22,794 nucleotides of DNA from Bacillus massilioanorexius (GTDB lineage: Bacteria > Bacillota > Bacilli > Bacillales > DSM-1321): contig NZ_CABKRX010000038.1 of the NCBI RefSeq assembly GCF_902374955.1, forward strand, positions 1-22,794, written 5' to 3'. A program made the translations under genes and the position numbers. Under the pieces are notes generated by a model, which made no database searches, was not told where the DNA came from, and was given only the letters and a program-made list of their open reading frames with translations. Shown here in pieces: positions 1 through 6,247 of the stretch (position 1 is its first letter; each line of letters begins with the position of its first letter).

Positions 1-318
1 TATCCATCGTTTTATTTATTTGTTGAAGTAAAATGAGTAAAAAAATTCCGCAAAAAGTATCTGCTTAATTTTTAATTGGAGATGCTGGTTCAAACCTAGT
101 CGAGATAATGAATGCTGGGAAGATTAAATGTTTAACGCAAAGAAAATAGATTCTAAATAACCTTGGTTTGAATATACAATCGGAAATACATTGCCTTCAA
201 AAATGGATATTCCAATGGGGCATTGACCAACCAGACAGCGTTGAGAATTAATAACATTAAGTAGGACTCTTATAGAGCTAACGGCTGCATTAGTTTAAAA
301 AGAGTAATAGAGAAATAA
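1..318. other. degraded intergenic stretch
   Basis: No intact gene is visible. One plus-strand frame (69-149) reads as plausible protein after a stop, with the stretch IGDAGSNLVEIMNAGKIKC before a TAG. It has no start codon and I do not recognise it. A second short readable stretch lies near 165-230 and is closed by stops. At 278-294 there is text like the dispersed repeat found further right (CTAACGG followed by GCATTAGTTT). The best reading is eroded coding DNA from one or more lost genes. Confidence 0.4.
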
Positions 319-321
319 CAA

Positions 322-429
322 TACATTTATTAGCTTTGGGGTCGAGGGGTTCATTTGGAGACAAAGGTGGAGGAAAAGCCGATTCTGTATACGTATGATA
401 GTAAGGGGATATATAAGAAGTATTTGTAA
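322..429 (+). pseudogene. spoVR: spoVR C-terminal fragment (first remnant)
   Basis: About 36 codons of the extreme C-terminus of a SpoVR-family sporulation protein, read in the frame that ends with TAA at 427-429. The frame gives YIY, a stop at 331-333 where the other copy has Gln, then LWGRGVHLETKVEEK and a tail ending GIYKKYL. SpoVR proteins are known to end with a WGR.VH.ET motif and a short basic-aromatic tail, so this is a genuine end. Nothing of the preceding roughly 430 residues is present. A second, larger remnant with a different tail lies at 5595-6209. The two share the same peptide but differ at several synonymous positions, so they are not a recent duplication. The fragment cannot make a functional protein. 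Confidence 0.75.
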
Positions 430-448
430 TAGGTGAGGCCAATGAGAA

Positions 449-700
449 ACACCCGGTCATAGTAAAGGTCTTGTTTCATTAATGGTAAAAAATGATAGTG
501 AAGATTATGTACTGCTTGTTGCTGATATAGGATACGCGAAAAAATCATGGGAAAACCTAGTCATTCCAGGCATTAGTATAAATAAAAAACAAGCGTATCA
601 ATCTCTCAAATGGGTAAAAGAAATGGCTAGTCAGCAAAACTGTATAGCTGTTTTGGCTAATCTTGATCCTGATGTAAAACCGCATACTATAACGCTGTAA
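449..700 (+). pseudogene. metallo-beta-lactamase-fold hydrolase (AHL-lactonase-like), C-terminal fragment
   Basis: The frame starts inside a TPGHSKG motif (449-469) and runs to TAA at 698-700. This is the C-terminal third of an N-acyl-homoserine-lactonase-type zinc hydrolase: the TPGHS histidine, an LLVADIGY segment supplying the bridging Asp, then a helix and the DPDVKPHTI ending. The HxHxDH half of the active site is missing. The last zinc ligand is also changed: these enzymes normally read NHDPDVKPH, and here the residue before DPDV is Leu (codon CTT, one base from CAT). The frame joins the spoVR tail after only 19 bases, so a deletion brought two unrelated gene ends together. ATG 482 is internal and has no ribosome binding site, so translation is unlikely. 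Confidence 0.75.
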
Positions 701-770
701 ATCCCATTAAGAGTTACTGAAACATTATTTTTTGGAACTTTATTTTAAAGTAAATAGATAGTTTATGAGT

Positions 771-896
771 ATGATACTGAAGAAACTGGAGAAGATATCT
801 CACCACATTAGAGCGAGAAACATTTTTAGTCAAGAAACAGTAGCACTTGGTCTAGACGATAGAAGTGCAATTTATGGAATTGCACATAAACACTAA
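771..896 (+). other. short open frame of unknown nature, possible gene remnant
   Basis: A 41-codon frame from ATG 771 to TAA 894-896. It has protein-like composition (LKKLEKISHHIRARNIF, then a stretch rich in Asp, Ala and Ile). Past the stop the same frame continues MEILERKK, which looks like coding text broken by a nonsense mutation. There is no clear ribosome binding site and I do not recognise the family. It sits between the lactonase remnant and a dispersed repeat in eroded DNA, so a decayed gene is more likely than a working small protein. Confidence 0.25.
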
Positions 897-920
897 ATGG
901 AAATTCTCGAAAGAAAAAAA

Positions 921-1000
921 GTATAGTTTGTGAATTCATTCACTTAAACTAAAAGGTGCAATAGCCGAAGATCAGAGCTGTCATTTAGGCAGCTTTTTCT
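921..1000 (+). repeat. dispersed repeat, copy A
   Basis: It contains ATAGTTTGTGAAT, 10 bases, then ACTTAAACTA and GGTGCAATAG, followed by a small hairpin AGCTG...CAGCT and a T-run. The same order (ATAGTTT / AAACTAT arms, GGGTGCATTA, then a GGAGCT-type hairpin with Ts) recurs at 3296-3440 and 5406-5500. All copies lie between genes. Confidence 0.6.
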
Positions 1001-1102
1001 TATGGAACAAGCAGAGCAGGTTAGTTCAAGAAGGCAGTTTGTTTTTAGAACGAATTAAATATTAATTTCGGCGAACCGTATCATATGTAAATGAGGTTTT
1101 TG

Positions 1103-1156
1103 AAAAGAAAAGGGACGGCTCTTGTACTTCCTTTGTATGAAGTGCGAGAACCGTCC
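1103..1156 (-). terminator. intrinsic terminator of the L,D-transpeptidase gene
   Basis: An 18-bp stem with a few wobble positions: GGACGG at 1113-1118 pairs with CCGTCC at 1151-1156 and continues to ACTTC/GAAGT. Read on the minus strand it is followed by CCCTTTTCTTTTC. It lies a few bases beyond the stop codon of the gene it would end. Confidence 0.75.
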
Positions 1157-1159
1157 TTC

Positions 1160-2602
1160 TTAATAAATAACAACCGGATCGTATGTACTGAGATTATCAT
1201 ACACGGTTTTCATAATACTAGGGGGTGTGTTGACACAGCCGCCTGATCCTGCCGTAAGATAGGCATTACTTGCCCAGTTTTGCCGCCAACTGGCATCGTG
1301 GAATCCTTGTCCACTATTCGTAAAAGGAGCCCAATAATCTACCTTGATGGAATAATTAGGATTTCCGACTGCGCTACCCGTGAGGGTATATGGTGTTCGT
1401 TTATAAAGGATATACCAAACTCCAGGTGATGTATCTTCATTGGTGCTGTGTTTGCCTGTAACCACATTGGTTGTGACTACTAATTGCCCATTTTTATAAA
1501 TCCATATACGCTGTTGTGCAATTGACACTTCAGCATATGTGTCACCAATACCATTATTCGTTATATTTTCATAGCCAATACCTTCATTGCTCCAGCCTTT
1601 ACCATAAATATTAGAAGCAGAAATCGATTTTTCTCCTTTTTCAAAAGCTTCCTGAATCCTCGCCGTTTCTTTCTCAACATTTATTGCCCAGCCGTAGCCT
1701 TTCCCTTTTACCGATATGATCGAGCCTGAATGAGTCTTAAATGTAAAATTTTTATTTAATGTCGATTGAGAAGTATTTATTTCATCTATCCTGTTCTTAA
1801 TGTCACTCACGAAGATTGTAACCTTCATATCTTTTGACACAGAGGCATTCTTAATTAATTCATTGGCTTTTAAAGTATACACTTTGTCCTGTACCTTATA
1901 ATCAACTGTTCGTTGAAGGAGATCCTGCAACATCTTCTCCTCTTCTTTTATAATCGGATTATCTGCTTTGATTGGCTGTATGAATACGGGTTTCAAATAG
2001 ATATCACTAGAATATTTCTGTTTCGTATAATCCTTTAATAGACCGGCGATATCATACTGTTCTCCATCAATACTATTGGAGATGACAATTTTACCTTGTT
2101 CCAATTTTGCCTCCGCATCTTGGGGTGCTTTTAAGCTCTTATTCATTGATAGGAGCTTTTCTTCTACTTGCTTTTTCATCGTTTGGCTTCGAAATTGATT
2201 CACTTTTTTGTCTATCAATGAAAAATTCTTCGCCTTTAAGGAAGGAAAAAACGTCCTCTGGCTTTTCAATAATTTTTTAACCTCAGGCAAATCTTTAGCC
2301 GTAAATACCATCTGCGTATCTTTTTCATCTAAAATCTGCTGTTTCCCTACATAGACTCTGTTTTTTAATACCGATGTATTTAATTTATTAATTACCTGAT
2401 CAGCAGTTAGTCCACCGACTTTTATGCCATTAATAGTAATCTGTGAATTGAACCGAGTCGCCTGATAATAGCTAATTCCCGCAAATAGGAGTGCAATAAT
2501 AACAATAATTCCGATTGCAATAAAATTTCGGTTTGCAATCAGTTTGTGTCGATTACCCCGCTTTTTATCCATTTCTTCAACTGTTTCATTTACCCTACTC
2601 AT
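1160..2602 (-). CDS. L,D-transpeptidase with peptidoglycan-binding domains
   Basis: Membrane-anchored cell-wall enzyme expected to form 3-3 cross-links or attach partners to peptidoglycan. From the chosen start it has 480 residues: a basic cytoplasmic head, one membrane helix at about 27-47, a long extracellular part resembling the paired putative peptidoglycan-binding domains (about 60-330), then a C-terminal YkuD catalytic domain. The catalytic signature is present as His435 (in GFHDASW) and SGGCVN with nucleophile Cys456. The commonest form is SHGCVR/N, so the Gly before GC is a mild variant. I chose ATG 2602 because GGAGGG lies 8 bases upstream. A TTG nine codons earlier overlaps that site and is less likely. 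It is transcribed alone and followed by a strong terminator. It is the only clearly intact gene in the first 2.8 kb. Confidence 0.9.
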   Translation of the reverse strand: MSRVNETVEEMDKKRGNRHKLIANRNFIAIGIIVIIALLFAGISYYQATRFNSQITINGIKVGGLTADQVINKLNTSVLKNRVYVGKQQILDEKDTQMVFTAKDLPEVKKLLKSQRTFFPSLKAKNFSLIDKKVNQFRSQTMKKQVEEKLLSMNKSLKAPQDAEAKLEQGKIVISNSIDGEQYDIAGLLKDYTKQKYSSDIYLKPVFIQPIKADNPIIKEEEKMLQDLLQRTVDYKVQDKVYTLKANELIKNASVSKDMKVTIFVSDIKNRIDEINTSQSTLNKNFTFKTHSGSIISVKGKGYGWAINVEKETARIQEAFEKGEKSISASNIYGKGWSNEGIGYENITNNGIGDTYAEVSIAQQRIWIYKNGQLVVTTNVVTGKHSTNEDTSPGVWYILYKRTPYTLTGSAVGNPNYSIKVDYWAPFTNSGQGFHDASWRQNWASNAYLTAGSGGCVNTPPSIMKTVYDNLSTYDPVVIY

Positions 2603-2895
2603 TAATATTCCCTCCGAAACGTCCTCCAATTTTAAACTTGCGGCTTTTCATCAAAGACTTGTAATTAGTTTATTTTACCATCAAATCACTTATTCGTAAG
2701 TATATATATCTTGTTCAGCTAAATGATCATTGTTTCATTATAAGGGAGCTTAGATTATTAGCTTCTTTTTATTCTATCGGAGTAGATTAGTTGAAGAAGG
2801 TTTTTTTGAATTTTTATGGAATATATTACTGTAAAAAGTCTGGTGTTGATGTAATATTCACATTGTGATTAACCAGAAAGTGGGAGGAGTTTAAA

Positions 2896-3273
2896 ATGTC
2901 ATTAAAAGCAGGAGACATAATAACGTTTGAACGGACTTTTACAGTAAGGGATGTTGAATTATTTACTGAGATTTCAGGGGATGAAGGGATACATCATATA
3001 ACCCCAGATGAACAAGGAAGACTGGTCATTCAAGGGTTACTAACGGCAACTCTGCCAACAAAAATAGCTGGAGATAATAACGTACTGGCTCGTAGTACGA
3101 GTTTTGAGTTTTTAAGACCTGTTTTTACAGGAGATACAATAGTTTGTACAGTTAAAATTGAGAAATACGAAAGGCAAGAAAATAATAGAACAGCGTTTGT
3201 TGCATCCTTTTTATGTAAAAATCAGAATGAAAAAGAAGTATTGAAAGGAGATGTATCAGGCGTAATTCTTTAA
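2896..3273 (+). CDS. MaoC-like hotdog-fold dehydratase
   Basis: A 125-residue single-domain protein of the MaoC/R-specific enoyl-CoA hydratase type. The family adds or removes water on acyl-CoA or acyl-carrier-protein thioesters. The active-site region reads SGDEGIHHITPDEQGR. Asp29 and His34 have the spacing of the family D-x(4)-H dyad (usually DxNPIH), although the usual Asn-Pro is replaced here. The following VIQGLLTATL helix and the later FLRPVFTGDT motif are typical. A strong GGGAGGAG site precedes ATG 2896. There is no partner gene, so substrate and pathway cannot be inferred. The altered DxNPIH motif leaves catalytic activity open; a non-enzymatic hotdog protein is possible. Confidence 0.8.
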   Translation: MSLKAGDIITFERTFTVRDVELFTEISGDEGIHHITPDEQGRLVIQGLLTATLPTKIAGDNNVLARSTSFEFLRPVFTGDTIVCTVKIEKYERQENNRTAFVASFLCKNQNEKEVLKGDVSGVIL

Positions 3274-3295
3274 ACTTTATTATAATATCGGGAGC

Positions 3296-3440
3296 AATAT
3301 CGAAATCTACGGGACAGCATTCCTGTAATGACTAAACAGAGTTAATATATGTAAAATCAGATAGTTTGTGAATAAATGTACTTAAACTATCGGGTGCATT
3401 ACTTTAATAAAAGGAGCTATGATCAGCTTCTTTTTGTTAT
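3296..3440 (+). repeat. dispersed repeat, copy B (most complete)
   Basis: Upstream half: TCTACGGGACAGCATTCCTG. Then ATAGTTT (3361-3367) and AAACTAT (3384-3390) form arms around a 16-base loop, followed by CGGGTGCATTA. A second hairpin, GGAGCT/AGCTTC, follows with TTTTTG. Copies A and C share these blocks in the same order. A shortened version of the second hairpin is visible near 2743-2772. Confidence 0.65.
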
Positions 3441-3516
3441 GCAGCTAAAGGGAATGGTTAGCTTAATAAGATACACAGTATATTTATTATGTGGATAAAA
3501 GTAAAAAATGCACTAA

Positions 3517-3831
3517 TTAGAGCGCAATAGACAAATCGTAAAATTCCATAACTTTATCTATAAAACAAATTAAAACCAAGACATTTAATGTAATAATTGA
3601 ATACTTAAAACCGTTTTTTTTGATACGAAATCCTATAAAAATTCCTAAAAGAGAAGTTTTCCACGTTAGTTCAAAAGTAATAGCAGTCAATATAGGGAAT
3701 TCAATTTGTGTTGGAGAGTCTGAAGCCAAATAAAAAAATAGAAATAACATTATAAGAAAATAAAAACTAATACAGAAGCAACAAATTGATAATACAAGTT
3801 GTTTTCGAATACTAAGCATCAACTGTTTCAT
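3517..3831 (-). CDS. small integral membrane protein, unknown function
   Basis: A 104-residue protein with three predicted membrane helices (about residues 11-35, 43-66 and 76-97). The second and third are separated by a positively charged loop RIKKNGFK, which suggests that loop is cytoplasmic. The ribosome binding site is weak (AAACGAG before ATG 3831). No family motif is recognised and no neighbour is co-transcribed. The codon pattern is that of a real gene, but in this decaying region it could also be a shortened membrane protein. Confidence 0.55.
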   Translation of the reverse strand: MKQLMLSIRKQLVLSICCFCISFYFLIMLFLFFYLASDSPTQIEFPILTAITFELTWKTSLLGIFIGFRIKKNGFKYSIITLNVLVLICFIDKVMEFYDLSIAL

Positions 3832-3975
3832 CTCGTTTCTTTAAATATAAAGTTATCAAATTTTATTAATCTATAAAAACATATTATGAATTAGTGATGA
3901 ATGATTGAAAAATATTCGAAAAAAAGGTGAAAAAATCGTAGCTAATTATAAAAGATACTTCACTTCGATCAATCT

Positions 3976-4081
3976 TTATTTTCTATAGCTGATCACTTTT
4001 GTTATGGCTACAAAAATACGATCAATCTCTGTACTTAGTTTCTTAGAGACAGCGTCATCATTCAAACTTATCTTATTAAAT
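3976..4081 (-). pseudogene. Spo0E-like phosphatase remnant
   Basis: The minus-strand frame from about 4080 to TAA at 3976-3978 reads KISLNDDAVSKKLSTEIDR and then FVAITKVISYRK. The layout LNDD-x(3)-KxLSxEIDRI matches the C-terminal half of Spo0E-family aspartyl-phosphate phosphatases, which dephosphorylate Spo0A-P and are usually about 50-60 residues with an SQELD signature; here it would be STEID. The N-terminal helix is gone, because an in-frame TGA lies four codons upstream of the conserved part. I infer a decayed sporulation-delay gene. The match rests on one short segment, so chance resemblance is possible. Confidence 0.45.
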
Positions 4082-4179
4082 CAAAAAAAACACATTTATA
4101 AAAACCCTAAATCCTCCACTACGTTACGGATCGCTAATCGCTATCGAGACTAATTCTCCTACCAAACCCCAAGAAATAT

Positions 4180-4210
4180 AAAAAAGTACTGCTAAAGAAC
4201 AGTACTTTAA
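4180..4210 (-). terminator. terminator-like hairpin
   Basis: Perfect 9-bp arms AAAGTACTG (4183-4191) and CAGTACTTT (4200-4208) with an 8-base loop. On the minus strand it is followed by six Ts. It lies about 420 bases beyond the carD stop, with no intact gene closer. Confidence 0.5.
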
Positions 4211-4355
4211 TAACAAGGACAATAAGTACACAAAAACACATAGTCCAATTAAATAGGTTTAAGCAGACAGCAAGTTAATTTTTTATTCTCTTCTTTAACT
4301 TAGTTATATAGATTATCCTATACTAACTAGTTCGTTTATTTTAAATACCTAAAAC

Positions 4356-4400
4356 GATGAAAGCCCTACCTCTCTTTCATCCTTACGGTTCCTAGACCGT
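4356..4400. other. two adjacent hairpins, possible mobile-element end or structured RNA
   Basis: GATGAAAG (4356-4363) pairs with CTTTCATC (4374-4381). After three bases ACGGT (4385-4389) pairs with ACCGT (4396-4400). The block is less AT-rich than its surroundings and is followed by CCAGTGTGAATCAGGG. Compact paired hairpins like this occur at the ends of IS200/IS605-type elements and in their guide RNAs, but no tnpA or tnpB text is nearby, so the assignment is only a suggestion. Confidence 0.3.
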
Positions 4401-4630
4401 GCCAGTGTGAATCAGGGTAAAAATTAAAAATGAAGTGATTGATTATGTTGTATGATAGAGAAAAATGATAAATCATTTCTGTTTGATTGAGGAAACATGA
4501 GTGTTACTATCTAAACAGTAAAAGAGGTAGTTATTGCAAGTGGAAATTAAAAGATTAAACGTTAAAAGGTTGATCAACTTTTTATCCATAAAAATGATCT
4601 TCGTATTCATTGAAAAGAGAGGGCATTATT

Positions 4631-5092
4631 TCAACAAAATATGGCCATTTGTTTTTCGGTGATTCCTTCGATTAATGTTAATTCGCTTAATAGGAATTTC
4701 TGTGTCTGACTCAACATTTTGCTTTCGCATTCATTCAGTGCTTTTTCTTGTTTTAAACGTAATAAATCACGTACAACTTCAACACTGTCTTGTATTTTAC
4801 CTGTTTTAATTTTTTCAGTATTTAATTTATATCGTTGTTTCCACACAAGTGTGTTATCTGAATCTCCAAATAGAAAAATCTGTATTAGATTATTTATTGC
4901 AACAAGTTCAGTAACAGCTCGGATTCTCTGCCTAAATATTTTATCCGTTGGAATCATGATGTCCATTCCATTATTGATCATGTTAATAATATAATACTGT
5001 TGTATTTTCCCTAAAACTTCCTTATCTTCTATAGCTTTAATAATACCTGCTCCATGTATTGGATAAATTATATTATCGCCAATTTGAAACAA
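4631..5092 (-). CDS. CarD family transcriptional regulator
   Basis: CarD/CdnL-type protein of 153 residues. These proteins bind the RNA polymerase beta subunit through an N-terminal Tudor-like domain and stabilise open promoter complexes. The N-terminus FQIGDNIIYPIHGAGII and the following KEVLGKIQQYYIINM match the domain closely (residues 1-60). The rest is a helical DNA-binding tail. I chose the TTG start at 5092 because GGAGGTGG lies 5 bases upstream and the family begins at FQIGD. A longer ATG reading from 5167 would start upstream of the promoter's predicted transcription start, so it is excluded. It is a single-gene unit on the minus strand driven by the promoter at 5158-5186. The protein is of normal length and looks functional. 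Confidence 0.88.
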   Translation of the reverse strand: MFQIGDNIIYPIHGAGIIKAIEDKEVLGKIQQYYIINMINNGMDIMIPTDKIFRQRIRAVTELVAINNLIQIFLFGDSDNTLVWKQRYKLNTEKIKTGKIQDSVEVVRDLLRLKQEKALNECESKMLSQTQKFLLSELTLIEGITEKQMAIFC

Positions 5093-5157
5093 ATACTCCA
5101 CCTCCATATATGGTAACCTTTTAAGAGTAATACATATATGTTTTTGTGTAAGTTTAT

Positions 5158-5186
5158 ATAATATCACATAAACGTTTTGTTGTCAA
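5158..5186 (-). promoter_or_regulatory. near-consensus housekeeping promoter for carD
   Basis: On the minus strand a perfect -35 TTGACA (5181-5186), a 17-base spacer, and -10 TATTAT (5158-5163). Transcription would start near 5150, leaving an untranslated leader of about 60 bases before the TTG start. It is the best promoter match in the window. Confidence 0.85.
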
Positions 5187-5338
5187 TATATAATTTCGTT
5201 TTTTTCTTATGATTAACATTTTTGAGGTCTAGGAATAGATTTTGTCCCGGTTTTATAGTGAAAGAAAAGAAAAAGAGTTATTAAATATACATTGTTTTCC
5301 TTTTTATATAAATGTTTCCTATGTGATTTTGAAATAAA

Positions 5339-5393
5339 GTTGTACTGTTTCTAAAAAAGTCGTACCGTTTTAAAAAAAAGATGTACCGAAATT
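5339..5393 (+). repeat. three imperfect tandem repeats of about 20 bases
   Basis: GTTGTACTGTTTCTAAAAAA, then GTCGTACCGTTTTAAAAAAA plus one A, then GATGTACCGAAATT, directly end to end. The shared core is G-T-x-GTAC-[CT]-G followed by Ts and an A-run. Spaced copies of this size resemble transposase-binding repeats at Tn7- or Tn552-like ends, or a regulator array. No transposase text is nearby. Confidence 0.5.
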
Positions 5394-5405
5394 ATCTATA
5401 CTCTG

Positions 5406-5500
5406 TTATTGCACTAACGGAGCAGCATTCCTGTTATGAATTAAAAAGTATGTGAATAAATAAACTTAAACTATTGGGTACATTAGTTCAATAGGATATG
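5406..5500 (+). repeat. dispersed repeat, copy C
   Basis: CACTAACGGAGCAGCATTCC matches the upstream half of copy B. It is followed by GTATGTGAATAAATAAACTT, AAACTATTGGGTACATTAGT and a degraded GGATATGATC hairpin. The block order is the same as in copies A and B. Confidence 0.6.
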
Positions 5501-5541
5501 ATCTAGTTTGGAGATATAATTTAGTGAATATCATTAGATCC

Positions 5542-5573
5542 GAAAGCCTGATTATTGATATATCAGGCTTTTC
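5542..5573 (+). terminator. intrinsic terminator-like hairpin
   Basis: GAAAGCCTGA (5542-5551) pairs with TCAGGCTTTTC (5563-5573), with an 11-base loop and a short T tract. It sits only about 20 bases before the spoVR remnant begins. The gene it served has therefore been lost, and the spoVR N-terminus was removed at this junction. Confidence 0.6.
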
Positions 5574-5594
5574 ACATAAGATTCTTAGGAGTAG

Positions 5595-6209
5595 GAAGGC
5601 TGGGCGAGCTATTGGCATCAAAGAATTCTTCGAGAAATGGACTTAACATCAGATGAATCCATCGAGTTTGCCAAATTAAATGCAGGTGTTGTCCAACCAT
5701 AACGCACGAGCATTAATCCGTATTACTTAAGCTTGAAACTGTTTGAGGATATTGAAGAATATTATAATAATCCGACTGAAGAAATGATCAAACGTGGTGT
5801 AAAACCTAACTCAGGTCGTGAGCAAATGTTTGAGGTGCGTGAAGTAGAATGAGATATTTCCTTTTTATGAAACTATTTAACAAAAGATCTTGTTATGCGT
5901 GAAGATATGTATTTGTTCCAAAAACAAGGAAAAGACTACAAGATGGTAGATAAAGAATGGACGCATGTACGAGATCAGCTCATCAATATGCGAGTGAATG
6001 GTGGATTCCCGTATATTACTGTAAATGATGGTGACTATATGCGAAATGAGATGTATTTAAACCATTGGTATGAGGGAATTGAGCTCGATGTGAAGTATTT
6101 GGAGAAAGTAATGCCATATATTTATCAGCTTTGGGGTCGTGGTGTTCATATGGAGACGAAGGTTGAAGAAAAGGCCTTCAAAAGCAACAACCTCTACGAA
6201 CAAAGCTAA
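5595..6209 (+). pseudogene. spoVR: spoVR pseudogene (second, larger remnant)
   Basis: About 205 codons of the C-terminal half of SpoVR, a protein involved in spore cortex formation. The frame begins EGWASYWHQRI, the conserved histidine-containing motif, and continues through NAGVVQP, NPYYLSLKLFEDIEEYYNNP, MREDMYLFQKQGKDY, VNGGFPYITVNDGDY and LWGRGVHMETKVEEK. It carries in-frame stops at 5700-5702, 5850-5852 and 5868-5870. All sequence upstream of EGWASY is absent. The last nine residues (KSNNLYEQS) do not match the family tail, whereas the remnant at 322-429 keeps the expected one. The stretch from ATG 5895 is open but has no ribosome binding site. The gene is dead; a functional spoVR, if present, is elsewhere. 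Confidence 0.88.
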
Positions 6210-6215
6210 AAATAA

Positions 6216-6247
6216 AAACGAAGTGAGAAATCTCACTTCGTTTTTTC
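6216..6247. terminator. bidirectional terminator
   Basis: ACGAAGTGAGA (6219-6229) pairs with TCTCACTTCGT (6232-6242), flanked by an A-run and TTTTTT. It lies between the plus-strand spoVR remnant and the 3' end of the minus-strand copD gene, so it can serve both directions. Confidence 0.85.

Larger units (their letters stand above)
3832..4630. other. 800-base gene-poor stretch
   Basis: It holds a Spo0E-like remnant on the minus strand (3976-4081), a terminator-like hairpin (4180-4210), a pair of adjacent hairpins (4356-4400), and a palindrome GTTGATCAAC with flanking A and T runs at 4564-4582 that may end the carD transcript. The rest is AT-rich with no recognisable coding pattern. Confidence 0.5.

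Noticed and set aside
482..700. Independent 72-residue gene
   Set aside because: The frame is continuous with a lactonase TPGHS motif upstream of ATG 482, so it is a fragment.
4183..4400. CRISPR-like repeat array
   Set aside because: Hairpins are single and unrelated; there are no regularly spaced identical repeats or spacers anywhere in the window.
5093..5167. N-terminal extension of CarD from ATG 5167
   Set aside because: It lies partly upstream of the predicted transcription start and replaces a well-placed TTG with GGAGGTGG.
5895..6209. Intact 104-residue protein starting at ATG 5895
   Set aside because: It is the open end of the spoVR pseudogene. The ATG has no ribosome binding site and SpoVR coding text continues upstream through three stops.
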